A stretch of 64,000 bases of DNA from Pseudorhodoplanes sp049324435. Its GTDB lineage: Bacteria > Pseudomonadota > Alphaproteobacteria > Rhizobiales > Xanthobacteraceae. The notes beneath the pieces are model-generated. The model was not told the origin of the DNA, did not search any database, and worked only from the letters and a program-made list of their open reading frames with translations. The position numbers and the translations under genes are program-made. Positions 53,721 to 62,154 of the stretch are shown in pieces (the stretch's first letter is position 1; each line of letters starts with the position of its first letter). Location of the stretch: contig JBMOOQ010000018.1 of the NCBI GenBank assembly GCA_049324435.1, forward strand, positions 14,074 to 78,073. Direction: 5' to 3'.

Positions 53721-54278
53721 TTAGTAGCGGCCGTATCCACCGCCGCCATATCCGCCGCCATAGCCACTGCCGCCATAGTAGCTTCCGCCGTAACCGCCAT
53801 AGCCATATCCGTAGCCGCCGCGATAGCCGTACGGGCCATCCCGATAGCCGTATGGTTCGTAATAGCGTGGCTTTGCTTTTGGCCTCACGACAGGCTTCTT
53901 CTCGACCACGACCGGCGCGTCCTTCCCGGCCTTTGGCGGCACGCCGGCGACGGGCGGCGGTGCTGCGGGGGCGGCTGCAGCGGGAGGGGGCGCGCCTGCC
54001 GGAGTGCCGGCAGGCGGCGCTGCGTCCGGTGCCGGTGCAGCCTGTTGCAGCGGACGCCCCGGGCGCTTGCGCGCCGGAGTGGGCGATGCCGGAGCGGCAT
54101 TGGAATCTGCAGGCGGAGCCGCTTCCGCCACCGCCGGAGCGGCAGTGGCCGGTGCACCTTCGCCGCCTGGTGCAGGCAACACCTGGATCTGTCGCGTCTG
54201 GCCTTGTTGCGCCGGCGCGATGCCCACGGACGCCGCGAGGATCGCGGTTGCCAGGGCGCATGATAGCGATTTCGACAT
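53721..54278 (-). CDS. Secreted Pro/Ala-rich protein with TRQIQVLPAP segment and Gly/Tyr tail
   Basis: This 185-residue protein has a signal peptide (MSKSLSCALATAILAASVGI). The mature start is QQGQTRQIQVLPAP, followed by an Ala/Pro linker of about 100 residues, a basic VVVEKKPVVRPKAKPRYYEP and a tail of 50 residues almost all Gly and Tyr (GYGGSYYGGSGYGGG). AAGGAG lies 6-7 nt before the ATG. It matches the layout of the protein at 51796. Possible surface matrix or envelope role; not known. Confidence 0.78.
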   Translation of the reverse strand: MSKSLSCALATAILAASVGIAPAQQGQTRQIQVLPAPGGEGAPATAAPAVAEAAPPADSNAAPASPTPARKRPGRPLQQAAPAPDAAPPAGTPAGAPPPAAAAPAAPPPVAGVPPKAGKDAPVVVEKKPVVRPKAKPRYYEPYGYRDGPYGYRGGYGYGYGGYGGSYYGGSGYGGGYGGGGYGRY

Positions 54279-54365
54279 GACCTTCTCCTTCGCGTGAACG
54301 GAAAGACGGTTCTTGTCAGTCGCACGATGGCCGGTTCGCGTTCGATCCCCGCGGGCGCGATGCGG

Positions 54366-54569
54366 CTATTTCCGCTTCTTGGCCTTCTTTGCTTTCTTGG
54401 CTGTCTTCTTGGCCGACTTCTTGGCCGGCGCCTCGTCCTTGGACTTGCGCTTGATGTCCATGCCGTGGGCGCGCTTATAGGTCTGGATGTCCTTGAACTT
54501 CCCTTCCTTGTCGCGCACCGCGTAAAGCTTGGTACCCTTTGAGCTCCGATGTGTCGTTCGTCTTGCCAT
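54366..54569 (-). CDS. Small basic protein with histone-like Lys/Ala tail
   Basis: This 67-residue protein has a conserved-looking core (MARRTTHRSSKGTKLYAVRD, then KEGKFKDIQTYKRAHGMDIK) and a tail of Lys/Ala repeats (AKKSAKKTAKKAKKAKKRK). G7 lies 6-8 nt before ATG 54569, ahead of the alternative ATG 54575. The tail resembles histone H1-like bacterial proteins; DNA or RNA binding is inference. I do not recognise the core. Confidence 0.75.
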   Translation of the reverse strand: MARRTTHRSSKGTKLYAVRDKEGKFKDIQTYKRAHGMDIKRKSKDEAPAKKSAKKTAKKAKKAKKRK

Positions 54570-54639
54570 TGGCATCCCCCCCAATAGTTGAGCGCCGCAG
54601 TCTCGGACTGGGACCGCCGAATCGCAACGCAAATCTTCT

Positions 54640-55170
54640 TCAAGCGGGCGTGATGCGCCTCACAGCCTTGCGCATGCGTGCATCGAGATAGAGAAGCCCA
54701 AAGCCGGCGGCCGGGACCAGAATGTCGGTCCAGAAGATGATTCCGGCATTGCCGGGCGCGAAGTTATGCGCGGCTATCATTTGATAGATGTGACCGCCTG
54801 CCGCGCCAAGAAGGAAGAGCGACGGCCCCACGACCGCGGCTGTCCGCAGCCCGCGATCACCGCGGAAAGCCAGGAAACCAACAACTGCGAAGCCGAGACT
54901 TGCGAAGCCGACTTCGGTCTGAAACGGGCTGTTGGCCCATCCGATGAAGCGGGCTGCCATCTCGCCGAAAAACACATGCATCACGAAATTGTAGAAGAAG
55001 CTAAGTCCGATCGAGAACAACAGAAAATAGGAGAACAGGGCCTCGATGAGTTGCTCGGCCGTGCGCGGCGCAGGCTTGGCCGCGTAGGCGATCGCGGACG
55101 CGATCAGCCCGGTCACAAGGAAGGTGAGGGTGAAGTTCGACAGAATGAACCGGATGCTTGCTTCGACCAT
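54640..55170 (-). CDS. Predicted multi-pass membrane protein (DUF6790-like)
   Basis: This 176-residue protein has five likely membrane helices (FILSNFTLTFLVTGLIASAI, a Phe-rich helix FSYFLLFSIGLSFFYNFVM, and three more) with conserved polar residues in GHIYQMIAAHNFAPGNAG. I recall this pattern from DUF6790, but that is uncertain. ATG 55170 starts just before the first helix; the upstream open frame overlaps msrB and is not real. Confidence 0.75.
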   Translation of the reverse strand: MVEASIRFILSNFTLTFLVTGLIASAIAYAAKPAPRTAEQLIEALFSYFLLFSIGLSFFYNFVMHVFFGEMAARFIGWANSPFQTEVGFASLGFAVVGFLAFRGDRGLRTAAVVGPSLFLLGAAGGHIYQMIAAHNFAPGNAGIIFWTDILVPAAGFGLLYLDARMRKAVRRITPA

Positions 55171-55248
55171 CGTGCTCTCGTGAGAAAAGGCGCGGGCGGG
55201 ATGCAGACAGGCTTGGCAGACGAAACGACCAGCCCCATATTCGGGGCC

Positions 55249-55656
55249 ATGAGCGACACCAAGACTTACCCTGTCACCCGCAGCGACGCCGAGTGGCGTG
55301 CGCTCTTGTCCCCCGAACAATATTACATCATGCGCCAGCACGGCACCGAACGGCCGGGAAGCTGCGCGCTGAATTACGAGAAGCGCGCCGGCACATTCGA
55401 ATGTGCCGGCTGCGGACAGCCTCTGTTCAAGTCCGGCCGGAAATTCGAAAGTGGCACGGGCTGGCCAAGCTTCAACGATCCGGAACCGGGCGCGGTCGAA
55501 ACCACGGAAGACCGCAGCTTCGGCATGGTCCGGACCGAGGTGCATTGCAGCCGTTGCGGCAGCCATCTCGGCCACGTGTTCCCGGACGGACCGCCGCCGA
55601 CCGGTCTTCGCTACTGCATCAACGGCGTGGCGATGACTTTCAAGCCGGAAACCTGA
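55249..55656 (+). CDS. msrB: Peptide-methionine (R)-S-oxide reductase
   Basis: This 135-residue cytosolic enzyme repairs methionine-R-sulfoxide in proteins. The Zn site is C52, C55, C100 and C103 (CAGC, CSRC) and the catalytic C123 is in RYCINGVAM. Family segments FESGTGWPSF and GHVFPDGPPPTG are present. ATG 55249 matches family starts; ATG 55201 would add 16 residues without a ribosome site. Confidence 0.95.
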   Translation: MSDTKTYPVTRSDAEWRALLSPEQYYIMRQHGTERPGSCALNYEKRAGTFECAGCGQPLFKSGRKFESGTGWPSFNDPEPGAVETTEDRSFGMVRTEVHCSRCGSHLGHVFPDGPPPTGLRYCINGVAMTFKPET

Positions 55657-55717
55657 CAGGTTTGAAGATTTCGTCCGGGCCGCTATCCTATTTCGCGACA
55701 TACGCGGAGGCTGGGAT

Positions 55718-56089
55718 ATGCCGGACACCGTGGTGCGCGAAATCGGCCGCGTCTATGCCGCGCGCGGCCCGTGGATCGACGACGTTACGCCCGGCGATCC
55801 CGCTGACGATCTGCATTTCGAGAGCCGCCCGATTCCCGAGGATGCATGGATCGCTTTCGAGAATTCAGTACTGTGTGAGCATATGCACGGCTTGCCGCAC
55901 GACGGCATCATCGGATCGTATGAAGAATTCTCTTTCCAAGTCGAACATCTTCCCGCTCTTATCGCATTGATCGAAACCGAGGCTTCGCGCGCGCCCGTTG
56001 CGGCACGTGCATGGCTTGCGGACTTGGCGCGTTTTGCGCGCCGGGCCCGGGAGCGGGGTGTCGGTATTACATTCATTGTCAGCGGGTGA
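55718..56089 (+). CDS. Conserved-looking hypothetical protein
   Basis: This 123-residue protein starts MPDTVVREIGRVYAARGPWI after GGAGG 7 nt upstream. It is acidic in the middle and has a compact C-terminal helix pair (LPALIALIETEASRAP, WLADLARFARRARERG). No signal peptide or membrane segment. I do not recognise a family. The Nudix gene overlaps its end. Confidence 0.75.
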   Translation: MPDTVVREIGRVYAARGPWIDDVTPGDPADDLHFESRPIPEDAWIAFENSVLCEHMHGLPHDGIIGSYEEFSFQVEHLPALIALIETEASRAPVAARAWLADLARFARRARERGVGITFIVSG

Positions 56090-56564
56090 GGGCGCCCTGC
56101 CGAAACGCAGCGCGGGCATTCTGATGTACCGGCGGGTCGAGGGCCGTCTGCAGGTGCTGCTTGCCCATCCCGGCGGACCGTTCTGGGCGCGCAAGGACGC
56201 CGGCGCATGGTCGATCCCGAAGGGTGAATACGGGGCGGGTGAGGACGCTCTCGCCGCTGCCAGGCGGGAGTTTCGAGAAGAGCTCGGTATCGCGCCGCAA
56301 GGCGAATGCCAGCCCCTCGGCGAGGTGACCCAGAAGGGCGGCAAGGTTGTCACGGCTTTCGCATTGTCCGGTGACCTCGATGCTACCGCCATCATGCCCG
56401 GCACCTTCGAAATGGAATGGCCCCCGAAGAGCGGACGCCTTCAGCGCTTTCCGGAGGTGGATCGCGCGGCCTGGTTCGATATCGACGAGGCGCGGATCAA
56501 GATCGTACCGGCGCAGGCTGCGTTTCTTGATCGCCTGCTTGCGCTTGGTCCCGCGAAACCGTGA
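56058..56564 (+). CDS. Nudix hydrolase
   Basis: The Nudix box is complete: GEYGAGE, seven residues, then REFREELGI. The domain starts ALPKRSAGILMYRR, and family members begin MPKRSAGILMYR at the CTG codon 56097. No ATG lies before the domain. GTG 56058 with GGGAG upstream is the best alternative and overlaps the previous gene by 32 nt. Nudix enzymes of this type hydrolyse diphosphate-linked nucleotides; the substrate is open. Confidence 0.85.
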   Translation: MSVLHSLSAGEGALPKRSAGILMYRRVEGRLQVLLAHPGGPFWARKDAGAWSIPKGEYGAGEDALAAARREFREELGIAPQGECQPLGEVTQKGGKVVTAFALSGDLDATAIMPGTFEMEWPPKSGRLQRFPEVDRAAWFDIDEARIKIVPAQAAFLDRLLALGPAKP

Positions 56565-56628
56565 TCGCTTGGCCGCTGCCGGTTTCCGCCGCGCCGGCCT
56601 ATGATGCTCCGGCATAGTCGAGGCCGCG

Positions 56629-56934
56629 ATGCCCCAGCCGATCGTCAAGAGCAGGACCAGTACGAAAACCAGGACGGCGCGTCCGCCGCTCTACAAGGTC
56701 ATTCTGCTGAACGACGATTACACGCCGCGCGAGTTCGTGGTGCAGGTGCTGAAAGCGGTGTTCCGGATGAGTGCCGAGCGCGCCTATGCCGTCATGATCA
56801 CCGCCCACAAGCGCGGCGCCTGCGTGATCGCGGTCTATACCCGCGATGTTGCCGAGACCAAGGCCAAGGAGGCGACCGATCTCGGCAAGCAGAACGGCTA
56901 TCCGCTGTTCTTCACAACAGAACCCGAGACGTGA
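56629..56934 (+). CDS. clpS: ClpS-type adaptor (ClpS2-like)
   Basis: This 101-residue N-end-rule adaptor has LLNDDYTPREFVVQVLKAVF and AHKRGACVIAVYTRDVAETKA, with the N-degron pocket Asn-Asp and the His of TAHKRG. ClpS binds proteins with Leu, Phe, Trp or Tyr N-termini and delivers them to ClpAP. The DYTPREFV form and the lack of clpA next door fit the second alphaproteobacterial ClpS, ClpS2. GAGG lies 6 nt before the ATG. Confidence 0.93.
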   Translation: MPQPIVKSRTSTKTRTARPPLYKVILLNDDYTPREFVVQVLKAVFRMSAERAYAVMITAHKRGACVIAVYTRDVAETKAKEATDLGKQNGYPLFFTTEPET

Positions 56935-57069
56935 GGCGATTCTGCGCCCGCAAAATTTGCGACCGGCGCTCCAATCTCACCGAAACACATTGCCGCGCGA
57001 CAGGGTGTCAGAGTGCCCCCGCTCGTTCTGCGTTGTTAACGTCCCGATACCAATGCGCGGAGGATTGCC

Positions 57070-57384
57070 ATGACTCACATCACGCGCAGTGACCATGCGC
57101 TTGAACTGCGCTCTGGCGGAACCACGCTCACGCTCGACAAGAGCTTCGGCAAGGCCGTGCTGCAGCGCAAATTCCTGTTCGTGAAGATGAAGCCTGCGGA
57201 GATGGATCTCTCCGAGGTCAAGGATGTATCGCTCGATGTCGGTGTCGATCGCGCATCCGGCGTAGAGGTCTGCAACACCATGCTGGTATCGCGGGCCGGC
57301 GCCGCATTCGCGCTGCCGGCTGCGGACAAGGCCGACGCCGAAAAGAGCGCGGCCGCGATGCGGGAGTTTCTGGGCCTGCATTGA
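57070..57384 (+). CDS. Hypothetical cytosolic protein
   Basis: This 104-residue protein has a perfect GGAGG 6 nt before the ATG and a strong terminator 30 bp after. Sequence: HALELRSGGTTLTLDKSFGK, FLFVKMKPAEMDLSEVKDVS and a helical end. No known motif is visible. Preceded by clpS2 with a 135-bp gap. Confidence 0.7.
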   Translation: MTHITRSDHALELRSGGTTLTLDKSFGKAVLQRKFLFVKMKPAEMDLSEVKDVSLDVGVDRASGVEVCNTMLVSRAGAAFALPAADKADAEKSAAAMREFLGLH

Positions 57385-57413
57385 TGCGGGTAGCGGCCCT
57401 TGGCATTGCCGCT

Positions 57414-57443
57414 CCCGGCCCGGTTGCGATGGCCCGGGCCGGG
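57414..57443. terminator. GC-rich bidirectional terminator
   Basis: A perfect 10-bp stem (cccggcccgg / ccgggccggg) with a 10-nt loop lies between the hypothetical gene and the convergent RND pump gene. Confidence 0.75.
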
Positions 57444-57486
57444 CCGCCAATCCCCGCCGAGGGATTGACGCCTGCGAGAACGCGCG

Positions 57487-60400
57487 TCAGGCCTGCGCGG
57501 CGTGCGGTGAAGCACCGGGCTCCTTTGCGGGGTTTGTTTGGTTCTGCGCCTCGGTGCCGCGGGATGTCCTGCCGCCAAAAATCCGCTGAACCACATAAAA
57601 GAAGATCGGGACCATCAGCAGCGCGAGAATCACAATTGCGATCATGCCGCCCATTACGACCGTTCCGAGCGCGTGTTGGCTTTTGGCGCTGGCACCCGAT
57701 GCGATCACCATCGGTGCTACGCCGAACGAGAACGCAAGGCCGGTCATGACAATCGGCCGGAAGCGCAAATGGCAGGCCTCCAGGATGGCGTCCTTGAGGC
57801 TTCGGCCCTGTTCGCGCAACGACTTTGCAAATTCGATGATGAGGATGCCGTCCTTGGCCGCAAGTCCAATGATTGTGATTAATGCGACGGTGAAGTAGAC
57901 GTCGTTCGGTAGACCGCGCGCCATGGCCGCGATCACGGCGCCCAGTATTCCGAGCGGGACCGTCAGCAGAACCGCGAGCGGAATGGTCCAGCTCTCGTAC
58001 AGCGCGGCAAGCACCAGAAAGACCAGCAGTGCCGAAAGCGCGAGCAGCAACGGCGCCTGAGCGCCGGACTGCTTTTCCTGCAGCGACTGGCCGGTCCATT
58101 CGTAGCCAAAGCCACGCGGAAGCTGGCCGGCGAGACGCTCCATTTCCCGGATGGCATCGCCGGAGGTGAAGCCTGGCTTGGCCGACCCGGAAATGCGCAC
58201 TGACGGATAGTAGTTGAATCCGACGATCTGTGCCGGTCCGACCGACCATTTCACGGTCGCAAACGACGACAGCGGCACCAGCTGGCCATGGGCGTTTCTC
58301 ACATTATAGCTCAGGATTTCCTCCGCCTGCATGCGGGCAGGGCGGTCCGCCTGAACGACGACCCGCTGCATGCGGCCGCGATTGGGGAAATCGTTGACGT
58401 AATTGGAACCAAGATTCGTGGAGATTGTGTTGTTGATGTCCTCGAAAGCGACACCAAGCGCCGAAGCCTTCTCGCGGTCGATTGTCAGCTCGACCTGGGG
58501 AGCGGGTGATAGCCCCTCGACATAGACATCCTGAAGAACAGGACTTCGCGCTGCAGCTTCGAGAAGCTGATCCTTGGCGCGCATCAGTTCCGCATAACCC
58601 TTCTGACCGCGGTCCTGCAGGCGGAAGCTGAAGCCAGACGAGTTACCGAGATTGTCGATTGGAGGCGGCTGAAGCGCCGAGACCTTGGCATCGCGGATTA
58701 TCTTGCCAAGATGCTCGTTGACATCGGCAACGATCCGTTCCGCGGAATCGTTTGGACCACGCTCGGACCAGTGCTTGAGCGTGATAAAGGCCTGCGCCGT
58801 GTTGACGCCCTGACCGAGGAAGCTGAAGCCGGTCAGGAACGTGACCTTGTCTACGCCACTGCGCTTGAGCAGGTAGTCTTCGGTTTGCTTCACCGCTGCG
58901 AGCGTGCGGCTGTAAGAGGATTCCGGCGGCGTTTGAATGTCGACGGTGATAAAACCCTGATCGTCCACGGGCAGGAAGCCGCTTGGCAGCCGGAGCAGGG
59001 CCCAGCCGACTGCGATGAGGATGGCGGCATAGATCGCCATCATGCGGCCGGTCCGCCGCAGCAACCGTTCGATCAGCGAGCGATAGCGGTCGCGAGTGGC
59101 GTCCATCCGGCGATTGAACCAGCCGAAGAGGCCGCGTTTGCTGTGGTTATGCCCGGCCTCGACCGGCTTCAGCATGCTCGCGCAAAGTGCCGGCGTCAGC
59201 GACAGGGCCATCAGGGCCGAGAAGCCGATGGCAGCCACCATTGTGACGGAGAATTGCTGGTAGATAATACCGACGGATCCCGGGAAAAATGCCATCGGGA
59301 TGAAGACCGACACGAGAACGAGCGTGATGCCGATGATCGCGCCGGTGATTTGCCCCATCGCCTTTCGGGTCGCATCTTTCGGGGGCAGCCCCTCTTCCGA
59401 CATGATGCGCTCGACGTTCTCGACGACGACGATCGCATCGTCGACAAGGATGCCGATGGCCAAAACCATCGCAAACATGGTCAGCAGATTGATCGATAGT
59501 CCCGTCAGCAAAAGAACGGCGCAGGTGCCGAGCAGGGCCACGGGGACGACGATTGTGGGAATGATCGTGTAGCGGATGTTCTGCAGGAACAGGAACATCA
59601 CGAGAAAGACGAGGACGACGGCTTCGGCCAGCGTTACCAGCACCTTGGTGATCGAGGCCTCGACAACCGGCGTGATGTTGTAGGGGATTTCGTATTTGAT
59701 GTTGGGCGGGAAGAAATTGGACAGTTCTTCCATCTTCGCCTTCACGGCATTGGCGGTTGCTAGCGCGTTTCCGGTCGGCGACAAGAGAACAGACAAGCCG
59801 GCGACCGCTTCGCCATTCTGCCGTGTGTTGAACTGATAGCTCAGGCCGCCGATTTCGATCCGGGCGACATCGCGAAGGCGCACGGTCGAGCCGTCGGTAT
59901 TGGCACGCAGGACGATCGATCCGAATTCCTCCGGCGAACTGAGCTGGCCCTTGACCAGCACGAGCGCGGAGATCGGCTGTCCGGATGCCGAGGGCTCCGC
60001 ACCGATTGCCCCGGAGGCAACTTGCGCGTTTTGCGATCCGATCGCCTTGTTCACGTCGTCGGCGGTCAGGTTGTAGCCGACGAGCTTGTTCGGATCGATC
60101 CAGACCCGGAGCGAGCGCTCCGTTGAGTATAACGTGACGCGCCCGACACCGGGTATGCGGCGCAACTCGCCCAGGATGTTGCGCATCATAAAGTCGCCGA
60201 GGCCGATCTCGTCGAGACTGCCGTCGGTCGATCTGAGCGTGATGATCTGAAGAACGGCGCTGGATGCTTCCTCGATCAGAATGCCCTGCTGCATCACGGC
60301 ACGGGGCAGCCGGGACTCGATGCGCTTGATGCGGTTTTGAACCTCAACGGAGGCGCTTTCGGTATTCGTGCCAGGTATAAAATTTGCGAGGATCTCGACC

Positions 60401-60660
60401 TGACCGAGTGAATCGCTGGTCGATTCGAAGTTCAGGATGCCGCTGGCGCCATTGAGCTCCTCCTCGATCAGCCGGGTCACGCTGTTATAGAGGTTTTCGG
60501 GCGAGGCGCCCGGATAACTGGTGGATATGGAGATCGAAGGCGGCGCAATGATCGGATATTGTGCGATCGGCAATTGCGGGATCGCAAGAATGCCGCCGAG
60601 ACAAATCATCAGCGCCACGACCCACGCAAAAATGGGCCGGTCGATAAAGAAGCTGGGCAT
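57487..60660 (-). CDS. RND efflux transporter, HAE1 type (AcrB/MexB-like)
   Basis: This 1057-residue inner-membrane proton-driven pump has 12 helices in the RND pattern. The first helix is in FFIDRPIFAWVVALMICLGG, with two large periplasmic loops (about 40-335 and 565-870). The proton relay Asp pair is in GILVDDAIVVVENVERIM. HAE1 pumps export hydrophobic and amphiphilic drugs. The adaptor gene is 11 nt upstream; no outer-membrane channel is in the operon, so a shared TolC-like channel is likely. ATG 60660 matches family starts; the frame is open upstream to 60735. Confidence 0.96.
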   Translation of the reverse strand: MPSFFIDRPIFAWVVALMICLGGILAIPQLPIAQYPIIAPPSISISTSYPGASPENLYNSVTRLIEEELNGASGILNFESTSDSLGQVEILANFIPGTNTESASVEVQNRIKRIESRLPRAVMQQGILIEEASSAVLQIITLRSTDGSLDEIGLGDFMMRNILGELRRIPGVGRVTLYSTERSLRVWIDPNKLVGYNLTADDVNKAIGSQNAQVASGAIGAEPSASGQPISALVLVKGQLSSPEEFGSIVLRANTDGSTVRLRDVARIEIGGLSYQFNTRQNGEAVAGLSVLLSPTGNALATANAVKAKMEELSNFFPPNIKYEIPYNITPVVEASITKVLVTLAEAVVLVFLVMFLFLQNIRYTIIPTIVVPVALLGTCAVLLLTGLSINLLTMFAMVLAIGILVDDAIVVVENVERIMSEEGLPPKDATRKAMGQITGAIIGITLVLVSVFIPMAFFPGSVGIIYQQFSVTMVAAIGFSALMALSLTPALCASMLKPVEAGHNHSKRGLFGWFNRRMDATRDRYRSLIERLLRRTGRMMAIYAAILIAVGWALLRLPSGFLPVDDQGFITVDIQTPPESSYSRTLAAVKQTEDYLLKRSGVDKVTFLTGFSFLGQGVNTAQAFITLKHWSERGPNDSAERIVADVNEHLGKIIRDAKVSALQPPPIDNLGNSSGFSFRLQDRGQKGYAELMRAKDQLLEAAARSPVLQDVYVEGLSPAPQVELTIDREKASALGVAFEDINNTISTNLGSNYVNDFPNRGRMQRVVVQADRPARMQAEEILSYNVRNAHGQLVPLSSFATVKWSVGPAQIVGFNYYPSVRISGSAKPGFTSGDAIREMERLAGQLPRGFGYEWTGQSLQEKQSGAQAPLLLALSALLVFLVLAALYESWTIPLAVLLTVPLGILGAVIAAMARGLPNDVYFTVALITIIGLAAKDGILIIEFAKSLREQGRSLKDAILEACHLRFRPIVMTGLAFSFGVAPMVIASGASAKSQHALGTVVMGGMIAIVILALLMVPIFFYVVQRIFGGRTSRGTEAQNQTNPAKEPGASPHAAQA

Positions 60661-60671
60661 TGTGAGTTTCG

Positions 60672-61895
60672 CTAACGAACCGGGTTTGCGCTGTCGAGTT
60701 GGGCGTTTTGCTGCGGACTGCCGGTGGTTTGCCACGGCTTCGGCGTAACAACGTCGCCAGGCACAAACTTCTGGAAGCCGTCGACGATAACGCGGTCTCC
60801 GGGCTTCAGACCGTTCTCGACGAGCCAGTATGCGCCACTCGCGCGTCCAAGGCTGACCGGCATCAGAACGGCTCTGTTATCGTCGCGAACCACGAACACT
60901 TCGCTATTGCCGGCATCATTGCGGCGGACCGCTTGCTGCGGGACAGCGAGCGCATCCGGATCGACGCCCTCGGTAATCTGCACGCGCACATACATGCCGG
61001 GCAGCAATTCGTTCTTGGGATTCGGGAATTCCGCGCGCAGCGTAACCTTGCCTGTCGAGGGATCGACCGTCGTCTCCGAAAACAGCAGCCAGCCCGTTTC
61101 GCTGTAGATTTCCCCGTTATCGAGCACCAGGCGGACTTTTGCGGCCTCGGGGCCCGCGCGCTCCAGATCGCCATTCTCCAGGGCGCGGCGGAGGCGGGCG
61201 AGGTCGGTCACCGACTGGGTGAAGTCGGCGTAGACCGAGTCAATGTTCTGGATGGTCGCCATGTGGGTGGCTTCGCCCTGTCCGACGAGCGCGCCTTCCG
61301 TCACGAGTGCGCGGCCGATACGGCCGCTGATCGGAGCGGTGATCTTGGTGAAGGACAGGTTCAAAGCGGCGCGATCGCGATCGGCCTTGCGGGCCTCAAG
61401 GTCGGCACGCGCCTGCTGCAGTTCGGCCATCGCCGTTTCAACCTGAGCGCGCGACGCTGAATTGGTCGATGCGAGTGTCTCGACACGAGCGGCCTGGCTT
61501 TCTTCGTGGCGCAGAACCGCTTCGGCCTTACGTACCGCGGCCTCAGCGGCTTTTAGCTCAACCTCGTAGGGCGCGGGATCGATCGAATAGAGAACATCCC
61601 CCGCCTTGACGGCGCTGCCCTGTTCGAACGAGCGCGAGATCACGATGCCGGGAACGCGAGCTCGAACTTCGGCGACGCGGGTCGGCGCGATACGGCCGGG
61701 AAGCTCGCGGATATAGGGCCGCGGCGATTGAACCAGCGTGACGACGCCAACTTCGTGAGGCGAGGGCGGCGTTGTGGAAGCATTCGCGGTTGGGCTTTCC
61801 GAACAGCCGGCCAGGCTGAGCGACATCAGGCCGATGATGAGGACAGGAAGCGCGAAGCCAGGGAGGTGCCTGAGCGACAACATAGCGGGTTTCAC
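60672..61895 (-). CDS. RND periplasmic adaptor (membrane fusion protein, AcrA-like)
   Basis: This 407-residue lipoprotein has a lipobox (LSLAGCSES, Cys about residue 31), a lipoyl/barrel-sandwich (PGRIAPTRVAEVRARVPG), an alpha-helical hairpin (ETAMAELQQARADLEARKADRDRAAL within 130-180) and a beta-barrel. It connects the RND pump to the outer-membrane channel. The first codon is GTG 61895; ATG 61883 is a near alternative and neither has a strong ribosome site. It heads the efflux operon and has a dyad-symmetric site 14 bp before the start. Confidence 0.94.
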   Translation of the reverse strand: MKPAMLSLRHLPGFALPVLIIGLMSLSLAGCSESPTANASTTPPSPHEVGVVTLVQSPRPYIRELPGRIAPTRVAEVRARVPGIVISRSFEQGSAVKAGDVLYSIDPAPYEVELKAAEAAVRKAEAVLRHEESQAARVETLASTNSASRAQVETAMAELQQARADLEARKADRDRAALNLSFTKITAPISGRIGRALVTEGALVGQGEATHMATIQNIDSVYADFTQSVTDLARLRRALENGDLERAGPEAAKVRLVLDNGEIYSETGWLLFSETTVDPSTGKVTLRAEFPNPKNELLPGMYVRVQITEGVDPDALAVPQQAVRRNDAGNSEVFVVRDDNRAVLMPVSLGRASGAYWLVENGLKPGDRVIVDGFQKFVPGDVVTPKPWQTTGSPQQNAQLDSANPVR

Positions 61896-61908
61896 AACGG
61901 AGTTTCCA

Positions 61909-61928
61909 TTCTGACGATTCGTTCAGAA
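61909..61928 (-). promoter_or_regulatory. Possible repressor operator upstream of the efflux operon
   Basis: TTCTGA-N8-TCAGAA forms a 20-bp dyad at the start of the efflux operon. TetR-family repressors that control such pumps bind sites of this size, but no regulator gene is visible beside it. Confidence 0.4.
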
Positions 61929-62114
61929 AGAAGTATCGCAGCGCAGCAATTCCGGAACTCGGACAGAATGCCGCAGTGCACAAATTTATTGTGATGCGGT
62001 CCCTGAGATCCGCGTTAACTCGCTGTGAACACGGCGCAATTTGTCTTTATTCGGCGCGCGGCTCAAGGATATGAGCCACAGAGATCGTCGGAAGTCGTCT
62101 GTGAAAAAATCGGA

Positions 62115-62143
62115 TTGCCCGGCGCATTGCGGGCGCCGGGCAA
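62115..62143 (-). terminator. Rho-independent terminator of the M15-type peptidase gene
   Basis: A perfect 11-bp stem (ttgcccggcgc / gcgccgggcaa) with a 7-nt loop is followed, on the minus strand, by TCCGATTTTTTCAC. Confidence 0.88.
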
Positions 62144-62154
62144 GAGGGAATGCG

